NCBI GenBank assembly: GCA_949290355.1
Contig: CASERN010000008.1
Coordinates: 222,044-286,043 of the forward strand
DNA length: 64,000 nt
Origin: an uncultured bacterium
Lineage (GTDB): Bacteria; Cyanobacteriota; Vampirovibrionia; Gastranaerophilales; Gastranaerophilaceae
Reading direction: 5' to 3'
Shown piece by piece: positions 16,537-24,480 of this stretch (position 1 is its first letter; every line of letters begins with the position of its first letter). A model generated the notes under the pieces. The model was given only the letters and a program-made list of their open reading frames with translations. It was not told where the DNA came from and searched no databases. Position numbers and translations under genes: made by a program.

Positions 16537-17400
16537 TTATTTGAAATTCCAAAAATATCTTTTTATTTTATCCATAAAACCTAATTTTTTGAAATCGCCT
16601 TTTTTCACAGATTCAATCTCAAATGGCTCTGGCTGAGTTGTTCTTGAATATTTAATATCAGGTTCCCCAAACAGCATAACATAAGATGGTTTGTAACCTT
16701 TTGGGATATTAAGATATTCTGATAATTCAGGCATTACCAAAAGACAAAATTCCGCAAGACCACACCAACAAGTTCCTATATTCATACTCTGAGCATACAG
16801 CTCAAAATAACTTAAAGCAATCATTGGATCCACATTATAACAAGGAGCATTTGTAGGAGCGGATACCACAACAAGATGAGGCGCCCCTCTAAATATTACA
16901 TCATCTCCATTTAAAAAGAATTTTAACCTCTTATTGAATTTATCTACAATTGCTTTTACTGTTTTTTTAGTTAATGCATCAACAATTTTTGTATTCACAT
17001 ATTCTCTGAATTGATCCATGACTTCTATATCATCAATAAATGCGAAATGAAGTTTGTGAAAATTGCAGCCTGTAGGTGTCCATTTTAGCATTTCTTTTAA
17101 TTTTTGCATCTTGTCATGAGAAAGATTTTCCTTTTTATAGTGTCTATAACTTCTTCTTGATTTTATCAAATTTAAAATCATATCGGGATTTTGTGAATAA
17201 ATTTTTTCTGAATTTTCAGGATTTTTACCACATACAGACAAAGCACCTACTGGACATATTGCCAAACAGTGTTGGCACTTAAAGCATTTTTCTTCATCAA
17301 TTACCGGAATTTTTTCATCATTAAACTCAAGAGCCTTTGCAGAACAATCTTTTATACAAAGCCCGCAATGGATACATTTACTTTCATCAATTTCAAACAT
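16537..17400 (-). CDS. Ferredoxin-nitroreductase fusion protein
   Basis: 287 residues. The N-terminal 60 residues hold two [4Fe-4S] motifs: C9-C12-C15-C19 (CIHCGLCIKDC) and C39-C42-C45-C49 (CFKCQHCLAIC). From about residue 85 the nitroreductase fold begins with RSRRSYRHYK-type FMN-binding residues, then APHLVVVSAPT and a C-terminal GTCWCGLAEF block. Such fusions are common in anaerobes and transfer electrons to FMN for reduction of nitro compounds, quinones or unknown substrates. AGAGG lies 8 nt before ATG 17400. It is a single-gene unit sharing a terminator with the upstream convergent gene. Confidence 0.9.
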   Translation of the reverse strand: MFEIDESKCIHCGLCIKDCSAKALEFNDEKIPVIDEEKCFKCQHCLAICPVGALSVCGKNPENSEKIYSQNPDMILNLIKSRRSYRHYKKENLSHDKMQKLKEMLKWTPTGCNFHKLHFAFIDDIEVMDQFREYVNTKIVDALTKKTVKAIVDKFNKRLKFFLNGDDVIFRGAPHLVVVSAPTNAPCYNVDPMIALSYFELYAQSMNIGTCWCGLAEFCLLVMPELSEYLNIPKGYKPSYVMLFGEPDIKYSRTTQPEPFEIESVKKGDFKKLGFMDKIKRYFWNFK

Positions 17401-17453
17401 AATAACTACCTCTTATTAATTCGACAATATCAGTATACATAAAACAAAAAATC

Positions 17454-17482
17454 TTTACCGACATTTAAATTGATGTTATACT
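17454..17482 (+). promoter_or_regulatory. Promoter candidate for the TolC-adenine deaminase operon
   Basis: TTTACC (17454-17459), a 17-nt spacer and TATACT (17477-17482), followed by a 25-nt leader with GGAT before ATG 17508. Confidence 0.5.
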
Positions 17483-17507
17483 TTTTTATAAAAACGGATA
17501 TAAATAT

Positions 17508-18815
17508 ATGAAAAAATTCATAATACTAATTTTAATATTATTAATTTGCCCTGCAAGTTTTGGAGAACAGGAAATTAAAAAAATTTCACTCCAAGAAGCT
17601 CTTGACATAGCAGTTAAAAATAATATTGATTACCAAGCCTCAAAGCTCAATATTGATATTGCAAAAAATAAAGTCAAAGAATCAAATAGATTACAAAATC
17701 CAGAAATTAATACTTTTTTTAATATTGGAGATATAGGCAAGGGAAACCCCCAAACAGCAGGATTAAGTGAAAAAATTGAAATTGCAAAACGTGATGCAAG
17801 AAAAAAATTAGCTCTGTCAAATCTTGAACTTGAAAAACAAAATCTTAACTATACCGAATTTGATTTAAAAATGGACGTAAGAGAAGCTTATGTAAATCTT
17901 GTAGCTGCAAAAGAAATTTTAATAGTGCTTGAACAAAGACGAAAACTTTTGAATGATTTGCTAGCTATTGCTAAGAAACGTGTTGCAGCAGGTGAAGTTG
18001 AAGAAATTGATGTTATACAAACAGAAATCGCATTAAATCAGCTTGTAATCCAAGTTAACAGCCAAAAAGCAAATGTTAAAAGCGCAATGTACGATTTCAC
18101 AAAAGCTATTAATTCAGGGGAAAAAAGTGCTGTCAAATATGATGCTCAAGATGACAATTTTTCCGATAAAGAAGATTTTATAGCACTTTTGAGTCCTAAA
18201 CCACTTGATAAATTACCATCATTTGACTCTATTGCTCAAAACTCTTTGAAAAATAGATATGACATAAAAATTGCTAAACAACAAATTGATATAGCAAAGA
18301 AAAATTTGATATATGTTGGCAGACAAAGAATTCCGGATATAGAATTTCAAGGCGGATATGGTTTTATGACTAAAGCAATGAGTGAAACAGGCAATTATAC
18401 AAACGGAGCATATGCAGGTGCTAATATTGTTAATATCCCACTTTTCTACTCATACAAACCCGAAATTCAAAATGCTAAAATGCAAGTTGACCAAGCTGAA
18501 ATGAACTATATATCAACTCAAAATAAAGCTTTAAACGATTTAAACAGCGCATATGAAAAATTTGTTACTGCTAAAATAAACTTAAATTATTATAATGATA
18601 ATTTGTTAAAAAACTCAAACGAACTTATCAAAGTTGCAAAAAAGAATTATGCTTCAGGGAAATCGAGTTTGACAACTTTAATAGTTATGGAACAATCATA
18701 CCGATCAATTGTAGCGGGTTATACATATGCACTTGCAGATTATTACAAATGTTGGATTAACTTCCTGAGAGAAGTTAATTCCGAAAATTTTGATTTAAAT
18801 GAAGAAACTATATAA
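17508..18815 (+). CDS. TolC-family outer-membrane efflux protein
   Basis: 435 residues: signal peptide MKKFIILILILLICPASFG, then two repeats of the outer-membrane efflux protein fold. The first repeat opens with ISLQEALDIAVKNNIDYQASKLNIDIAKNKVKE-type helices and the second with SIAQNSLKNRYDIKIAKQQIDIAKKNL, each followed by a strand pair and long coiled-coil helices. It forms a trimeric channel through the outer membrane. No membrane-fusion or inner-membrane pump gene is adjacent, so its partners are elsewhere. It is 18 nt upstream of the adenine deaminase gene and probably co-transcribed, which is an odd pairing. Confidence 0.88.
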   Translation: MKKFIILILILLICPASFGEQEIKKISLQEALDIAVKNNIDYQASKLNIDIAKNKVKESNRLQNPEINTFFNIGDIGKGNPQTAGLSEKIEIAKRDARKKLALSNLELEKQNLNYTEFDLKMDVREAYVNLVAAKEILIVLEQRRKLLNDLLAIAKKRVAAGEVEEIDVIQTEIALNQLVIQVNSQKANVKSAMYDFTKAINSGEKSAVKYDAQDDNFSDKEDFIALLSPKPLDKLPSFDSIAQNSLKNRYDIKIAKQQIDIAKKNLIYVGRQRIPDIEFQGGYGFMTKAMSETGNYTNGAYAGANIVNIPLFYSYKPEIQNAKMQVDQAEMNYISTQNKALNDLNSAYEKFVTAKINLNYYNDNLLKNSNELIKVAKKNYASGKSSLTTLIVMEQSYRSIVAGYTYALADYYKCWINFLREVNSENFDLNEETI

Positions 18816-18833
18816 CAGTTAATAGAGGATAAA

Positions 18834-20567
18834 ATGGTATCACAAGAAAAAATAATAAAAGTCGCAAGAGGAATAGAAAAAGCTGATTTAGTAATAAAAA
18901 ATGCAAATATAATAAATGTGCTATCTGAAGAAATTCACAAAAATGATATAGCAATATGTGATGGAATTATTGCAGGAATAGGAGAAAACTACGAAGGTAA
19001 AAAAGAAATTAATATTAATGGAGCATATGTTAGTCCTGCATTTATTGATGGACATGTCCACCTTGAAAGCTCAATGATGCTTCCTGATGAATTTGCGAAA
19101 GCAGTTGTTCCTTGCGGCACGACTACAGTTATTATTGACCCACATGAAATTTCAAATGTTTTAGGATTGCATGGTATAAGTTATATGCATGAAGCAGTTA
19201 AAAATATACCGCTTAATGTATATACAATGCTCCCATCCTGTGTACCTGCTACTCCTTATGAAACATCTGGTTTTGATTTAAACAGCTATGACCTTGCTCT
19301 TTTAATAGATAGCCCTTGGGTTTTAGGTATTGCAGAAATGATGAATTACTCAGGTCTTTTAAATTTAGATAAAAATGTCCTCGCAAAACTTGATCTAGCA
19401 AAATCAAAAGGGAAAAGAATTGATGGTCATGCCCCATTTTTAAGCGGCAAAGATCTTTGTGCATATGTAGCAAGCGGAGTAAAATCAGACCATGAATGCA
19501 CAAACCCTAAAGAGGCAATCGAAAAAATCCGTCTCGGGATGTATATCATGATTAGAGAAGGAACAGCTGCAAAAGATTTAGATGCTTTAATTCCTGTTTT
19601 GAAAGAAAAAAATACAAGAAAATGCATGTTTGTAACAGACGATAGACACCCAAAAGATTTGAAAGTTCATATTAATGATATGGTAAGAAGAGCTGTTGAT
19701 GCCGGTGTAGATATTATTAAAGCTGTTCAAATAGGGAGTTTGAATACCGCAGAATATTTCGGATTAAAAACTCAAGGTGCTGTTGCTCCAGGATATAAAG
19801 CAGATTTACTTATCTTACCTGACTTAAAAACTTTTAAACCTGATATCGTTATAAAAGATGGGAAAATTGTTGCTGAAAACGGGCAATTATTAAAAACTTT
19901 TGCAAAATCTGAAAAACCATCCGTCAGAAGTTCAATTAATGTACATTGGATTGAAAAAAAGGATTTTGAAATAAAAGGCACTTCCAAGTTTGTTAATACT
20001 ATTGAAATTATCCCACATCAACTGGTAACAAAAAATTCTATATATGAAGCAAAATGTGAAAATAACCTTTTGCAAAGTAATATAGACAAAGATGTTTTAA
20101 AAATACTTGTTATGGAACGTCATCGAGCAACCGGCAATATCGGCAAAGGCTTTGTCAAAGGATTTAACCTCAAATCAGGCGCAATAGCCTCTACTGTAGC
20201 TCACGATTCTCACAACATGATTATTGTAGGAACAAATGATGATGATATGTACACAGCTGCAGTTGAGCTTGTAAAAATGCAAGGCGGCAAAGTTGTAGTT
20301 AATAATGGTAAAATAATTGCCAAATTGCCACTACCTATTGCAGGACTTATGTCTGATAAAGATCTTGATTATGTTATAAAACATTGTGAAAAGTTAAATG
20401 AAGCTGTAAAGGATTTAGGATGCACCTTAGATGATGCATTTATGACAATGAGTTTTTTGTCATTACCTGTTATTCCGGAATTGAAAATTACCGACAAAGG
20501 ACTTTTTAGTACAAAAACATGGGGATTTATTGATATTGATCCTGATAAACAATTTATCAAAAAATAA
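18834..20567 (+). CDS. ade: Adenine deaminase
   Basis: 577 residues, the usual length for the amidohydrolase-type adenine deaminase. Metal-binding blocks are GHVHLESSMM (HxH), DPHEISNVLG, GHAPFLSG and VTDDRHP; the C-terminal part has ERHRATGNIGKGF and VAHDSHN, the family's second catalytic region. It converts adenine to hypoxanthine and ammonia for purine salvage. AGAGGAT lies upstream of ATG 18834. A strong 14-bp terminator hairpin follows the stop. Confidence 0.95.
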   Translation: MVSQEKIIKVARGIEKADLVIKNANIINVLSEEIHKNDIAICDGIIAGIGENYEGKKEININGAYVSPAFIDGHVHLESSMMLPDEFAKAVVPCGTTTVIIDPHEISNVLGLHGISYMHEAVKNIPLNVYTMLPSCVPATPYETSGFDLNSYDLALLIDSPWVLGIAEMMNYSGLLNLDKNVLAKLDLAKSKGKRIDGHAPFLSGKDLCAYVASGVKSDHECTNPKEAIEKIRLGMYIMIREGTAAKDLDALIPVLKEKNTRKCMFVTDDRHPKDLKVHINDMVRRAVDAGVDIIKAVQIGSLNTAEYFGLKTQGAVAPGYKADLLILPDLKTFKPDIVIKDGKIVAENGQLLKTFAKSEKPSVRSSINVHWIEKKDFEIKGTSKFVNTIEIIPHQLVTKNSIYEAKCENNLLQSNIDKDVLKILVMERHRATGNIGKGFVKGFNLKSGAIASTVAHDSHNMIIVGTNDDDMYTAAVELVKMQGGKVVVNNGKIIAKLPLPIAGLMSDKDLDYVIKHCEKLNEAVKDLGCTLDDAFMTMSFLSLPVIPELKITDKGLFSTKTWGFIDIDPDKQFIKK

Positions 20568-20570
20568 AAA

Positions 20571-20601
20571 AAAAGCGATTCTAAAAATTAGAATCGCTTT
20601 T
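20571..20601. terminator. Strong bidirectional intrinsic terminator
   Basis: Perfect 14-bp stem with a 3-nt loop between the convergent adenine deaminase and exoprotein genes; core GCGATTCTAA / TTAGAATCGC with flanking A and T runs. Confidence 0.9.
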
Positions 20602-20618
20602 TTACTATTTTTATAATT

Positions 20619-23600
20619 TTATTCATCTATTGTTGTAGTGGATATATTTTGAATTGATTGAGCAATAGGCTGATCTTTTTCTATTAAGCTTAAATATAAC
20701 AATTTGTTTGCTGTTGCTTGATCAAGATCTATGAATTTACCTCCTGCTTTTACATCACTTGCTGAGACAATCTTAACATTAGCATCAATTTTCAAATCTC
20801 CGTAAGTTAAATGTACCGGAACAATATCACCAACTTTTAATTTCTTATTATGTTTCAATGAAACACCGCCTCTAGAGATATCTGATATTGCGATTACATC
20901 ATCACTTGATTCAAATGTAATTATATTTTGATTATCATCTGCATCAAATCTCATATATTGACGTTTATCTATTGAATCCACTTTATCACTTACGACACGT
21001 TGTTTGTAAACAGCTTGTCCATAGTCAATATTTGGAATATCAGGATCTATATCAGTATCAGTATCGGTATCTGCGTCAGTATCATTGTCTGTATCGGTGT
21101 CTATATCACTGTCCGCATCACTATCTGAATCGTTATCATTATCAGTATCGTTATCTGCATCAGTATCATTATCGGTATCTGTATCAGCGTCTGTATCTGT
21201 ATCCGCATCAGTGTCAGTATCTGTATCGGTATCTGTATCGGTATCAGCATCTGTATCAGAATCTGAATCATTATCTATATCATTATCCGCATCAGTATCA
21301 GTATCTGTATCGGTATCATTGTCTGTATCAGTATCTATATCAGAATCTGAATCATTATCATTATCAGTATCATTATCCGCATCAGTATCTGTATCGGTAT
21401 CAGTATCAGTGTCTGTATCAATATCAGTATCTGTATCAGTATCAGTATCTGTATCGGTATCATTATCTGTATCAATAATAACTTCATCTTCTTCAGGAAC
21501 AACTAAGTTATCATCATCTTCTTCTGTTCCTTGCTTATCGTCATCATTTCCGCCGTTTACGCCATCGTATCCATCATCACCGCCTTGTGAGCTTCCGCCA
21601 TAATAGTAGTTACGATCTTCAGGATTTTCGCCAATTCCTTCAACATCATCAGGACGTACAGCTTTTGCTCTGATTGAAATTTCCGAATTATTATCGTCAG
21701 AAGCATTGTCTAATTTATTAGTAAATGGATCTTTTGTTACTGTAGATACTTTATTTTCTCCACGGTGTTTACCCATATTGAAATAGTATCCTCCAGCATA
21801 TGCATTATCTGCAACTAACGTTAAATCTTGTTCATGAATAACATTTCCATCTTCATCAAATCTACCATTTCCATCGTTGCCTTGGCCTTTTAATGTACCA
21901 TTTTTAACAACAATTGTAGAATCTGCAGCATGTTCATATTCAGGAGCTTCACTTTCATCCCAGTAACTTCCCAAATCAAGTGCTGTTAATTTAGCTTTTT
22001 CAGGATGAATATTTGTATTTTCTCCGTAGTAATCCTGAGCATATGTAGGAACTTCACCAAGGTGTTCAACATACATATTTTTACCACGAGTAGTTAAATC
22101 TATTCTGTTAGCAGCTGTTGTTTCTCTTACATATACATCACCTGAAAATTCTGCATTAATTGAACCTTCACGTGAAATCAAACCGCCAACGTTTGTATCA
22201 AGTTTTTCACCAGATTCGCTGTCTAATCCTTTAATATTGATATCTTTAATAGCAAGCATATCAACACCGTATTGTCCTTCGTTTACATCTGTAGGAACAT
22301 GTGGATTTCTCGCATCATCACCGTAAAATACATTAGCATCACCTTGTCTGAAAGTTAAAGCATCACCTGCTTTACCAATATTTCCGCTTGCTATGATTGA
22401 AATACCTTTACCTTCAACGCTAGGAGTATCTTTATCTTTACCTGCAGCATTTACAACATCATATGATTGAGAACCTTTTGTTGTAGAATCTGCTAAAAGA
22501 ATTACACGGCCATCAGCTTTAATTTTGTTAATTTTCATATCTTTGTTCAAACTTGCAAGATTTACAAGAGAACCTGTACCAGAACTTACTGCAGTGATAT
22601 CTCCATCTACAGAAACATTGATTGATTTTGTCAAATCTCTGTGATTTTGACCTACACCAGTATAAACTCCGTCATTTGGTCCAACTTCTGAGCCAATTGC
22701 GCCATTTTGAACATCAATATTTAAGTCTGCATTATTTGAAGTTGCAATTAATATATTTTCAACGCCGTTATTCAAAAGGTTGCCATCTACAACTTGGATT
22801 GCCACATCTGCATTTGAATTTATATTATTGCTCTTACCTGCAGAACCAAGTTTCATATCAGAATTTTTATTTACAAAATTCACTGTATTTTCTTTAGTAT
22901 CGTGGTTAATATTAACAATACCTTTTATATCCATTCCACCAGAAGCTTCATTAGTCATTGTGAAAGTTGAAGCCCCGTTAGAATTTATAACACCTGTGGT
23001 ATCAACTAAAAGTTGCCCTGAAGTGTTTTTGAAAGTCATATTACCATCATTATTTGTAATATTACCTGCAACAAGAAGTCCTTCACCGCTTTCATTAGTT
23101 ACTGTCATATTACCTGTATTTTCAACATTACCATTTATGGCTAGTTTTGTACCAGAACCATTATTAGTAAATGTCATTGTAGCTTTATTTTTAACAATAC
23201 CTGTTGTATCTACAAGAAGATCTCCTGCAGTGTTTGTAACTGTTAAATTTCCATTAGGGTTAGAAACTTCACCTGCGATATTAACACCTGATGAACCTGT
23301 ATTAGTTATTGTAATATCGCCTCTGCCATAATTTCTAACTTTAGCACCATTTGCAACAGATGTACCTTTTGCTGAAGATATTAAAATATTGCCGTTGCTG
23401 CTATAAAATTCATTGCCTATTTCCATGTTATTAGTGTTAACCAAACTTGTAAACAATGCATCAGCAGCATCATGGTCAGTTAACACTTCTGTATTACCGC
23501 CAACTCCTGCAAGTAAAATACCTCCAGAGCCTAATCCGACGTTGCCGCCTTGTAAATTGACATCGCCTCTTGCAAGAACTTTACCATTAATTGTAATATC

Positions 23601-24335
23601 TTTAGAATCAGGACTTACTAAAAGTTTATTGCCTGCTCCATCAGTCAAAGTAGATGTGTTAAATGTCTTGTCTGTCATTACAGCAGTATTTTTGCTGTTA
23701 TCCCACTCAGTAGGTACAATTACAGAAGTGCCTTCAGGATTATCAGCATCATATTTTACATCCCAATTAGTAATGTAAAATTGTTGATTTTTAGGCAAAT
23801 TCAAATAATTTGATAATGTATTATAAGAATCCTGAGTTGGAGTAATAACTGATAAATTTCCGACATTCAAAACACCGGAAGCACCAACAACAACTCCACC
23901 TGGAGCAATAAACATTAAATTACCATCAGTTTTTAATGGCCCACCTGCACTTTGTAAAGCATTGACAATACCTTCGATATTAACTCCCTGATTTACCAAT
24001 GCAATAAAGGTATTGATATCTTGACTGTTAGTTTCTAAAGTCAAATCATTCCCTGTACCTGACTGTGATTGATTTATATAGTTATAAATAAAGTTTAAAA
24101 TATCACCTTTGCCAAGATTAATTTGGTCAAACTGTTTGAATCCTAAATCTCCATTACCGGCATCAGGTCTAATATTCCAAACATTATCACCACCATTTGG
24201 GGCAATCGGTGATCCATCAGCATTTGTAATAGTAGATGCTGCCAATACCTGGTATGTCAAAGATTGTTGCATGATTAGAAGGAAACTTAAGATAAATGCT
24301 ATTAACTTCCTTTTATTCGTTTTTTGAGTCATCAT
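20619..24335 (-). CDS. Two-partner-secretion (FHA-like) exoprotein with Asp-X repeat and C-terminal PilZ domain
   Basis: 1238 residues. A signal peptide (about 1-33, LIAFILSFLLIMQQSLTYQVLAA) leads into a filamentous haemagglutinin N-terminal (TPS) domain with FIAPGGVVVGASGVLNVGNLSVITP near residues 145-170. Beta-helix repeats follow to about residue 550 (many GNxTVTNxxGxLLVDTTG units) and a variable region runs to about 950. Residues 955-1097 are an almost pure alternation of Asp with Thr, Asn, Ser, Ala or Ile. The C-terminus (about 1124-1225) is a PilZ domain with RQYMR (R1125, R1129) and DISRGG (D1152, S1154, G1157), the complete c-di-GMP binding signature. No TpsB transporter gene is in the window. 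A cytoplasmic-messenger domain on a predicted secreted protein is unexpected. Confidence 0.87.
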   Translation of the reverse strand: MMTQKTNKRKLIAFILSFLLIMQQSLTYQVLAASTITNADGSPIAPNGGDNVWNIRPDAGNGDLGFKQFDQINLGKGDILNFIYNYINQSQSGTGNDLTLETNSQDINTFIALVNQGVNIEGIVNALQSAGGPLKTDGNLMFIAPGGVVVGASGVLNVGNLSVITPTQDSYNTLSNYLNLPKNQQFYITNWDVKYDADNPEGTSVIVPTEWDNSKNTAVMTDKTFNTSTLTDGAGNKLLVSPDSKDITINGKVLARGDVNLQGGNVGLGSGGILLAGVGGNTEVLTDHDAADALFTSLVNTNNMEIGNEFYSSNGNILISSAKGTSVANGAKVRNYGRGDITITNTGSSGVNIAGEVSNPNGNLTVTNTAGDLLVDTTGIVKNKATMTFTNNGSGTKLAINGNVENTGNMTVTNESGEGLLVAGNITNNDGNMTFKNTSGQLLVDTTGVINSNGASTFTMTNEASGGMDIKGIVNINHDTKENTVNFVNKNSDMKLGSAGKSNNINSNADVAIQVVDGNLLNNGVENILIATSNNADLNIDVQNGAIGSEVGPNDGVYTGVGQNHRDLTKSINVSVDGDITAVSSGTGSLVNLASLNKDMKINKIKADGRVILLADSTTKGSQSYDVVNAAGKDKDTPSVEGKGISIIASGNIGKAGDALTFRQGDANVFYGDDARNPHVPTDVNEGQYGVDMLAIKDINIKGLDSESGEKLDTNVGGLISREGSINAEFSGDVYVRETTAANRIDLTTRGKNMYVEHLGEVPTYAQDYYGENTNIHPEKAKLTALDLGSYWDESEAPEYEHAADSTIVVKNGTLKGQGNDGNGRFDEDGNVIHEQDLTLVADNAYAGGYYFNMGKHRGENKVSTVTKDPFTNKLDNASDDNNSEISIRAKAVRPDDVEGIGENPEDRNYYYGGSSQGGDDGYDGVNGGNDDDKQGTEEDDDNLVVPEEDEVIIDTDNDTDTDTDTDTDTDIDTDTDTDTDTDTDADNDTDNDNDSDSDIDTDTDNDTDTDTDTDADNDIDNDSDSDTDADTDTDTDTDTDTDADTDTDADTDTDNDTDADNDTDNDNDSDSDADSDIDTDTDNDTDADTDTDTDIDPDIPNIDYGQAVYKQRVVSDKVDSIDKRQYMRFDADDNQNIITFESSDDVIAISDISRGGVSLKHNKKLKVGDIVPVHLTYGDLKIDANVKIVSASDVKAGGKFIDLDQATANKLLYLSLIEKDQPIAQSIQNISTTTIDE
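21045..21473. repeat. GTATCN hexanucleotide-type repeat coding for the Asp-X tract
   Basis: About 430 bp of imperfect six-base units (GTATCA, GTATCG, GTATCT, ATTATC and similar) on the plus strand, coding on the minus strand for an Asp-X alternation of about 143 residues. Gain or loss of whole units keeps the frame, so the length can vary between strains. Higher-order blocks of roughly 60-70 bp, with the sequence ATCTGAATC-ATTATC recurring, suggest duplication of larger segments. Confidence 0.9.
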
Positions 24336-24447
24336 AATTCATTGCCTCGTATATTTTGCACGTTTACACTTAAATATATAAACGGCTTTTTTGATATAAA
24401 CTTTACTTTTATTTAAATAATATTTACAAATATTAATATTTTATATT

Positions 24448-24470
24448 TTCGGGAGCATATTGCTCCCGAA
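24448..24470 (-). terminator. Intrinsic terminator between the 873-residue protein gene and the exoprotein gene
   Basis: Perfect 10-bp stem TTCGGGAGCA / TGCTCCCGAA with loop TAT, followed on the minus strand by a T-rich tract. It separates the two large minus-strand genes into different transcription units. Confidence 0.8.
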
Positions 24471-24480
24471 AGCTATTCTT

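Noticed and set aside
18815..18834. Purine riboswitch before the adenine deaminase gene.
   Set aside because: Only 18 nt separate it from the TolC-type gene, too short for a riboswitch, and the TolC leader shows no purine aptamer core.
21045..21473. Repeat array resembling a CRISPR at first sight.
   Set aside because: Units are six bases, contiguous and in frame with a protein; there are no unique spacers and no cas genes.
20972..21603. Two long open frames on the plus strand (Ser-Val and Tyr-Gln/Leu alternations) inside the exoprotein gene.
   Set aside because: They arise only because the hexanucleotide repeat is open in all frames. The minus-strand protein has a signal peptide, a TPS domain and a PilZ domain, so it is the real gene.
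22780..23778. Plus-strand frames of 121-183 codons within the exoprotein gene.
   Set aside because: They are mirror frames of repetitive beta-helix coding sequence, with no ribosome-binding site and no recognisable protein pattern.
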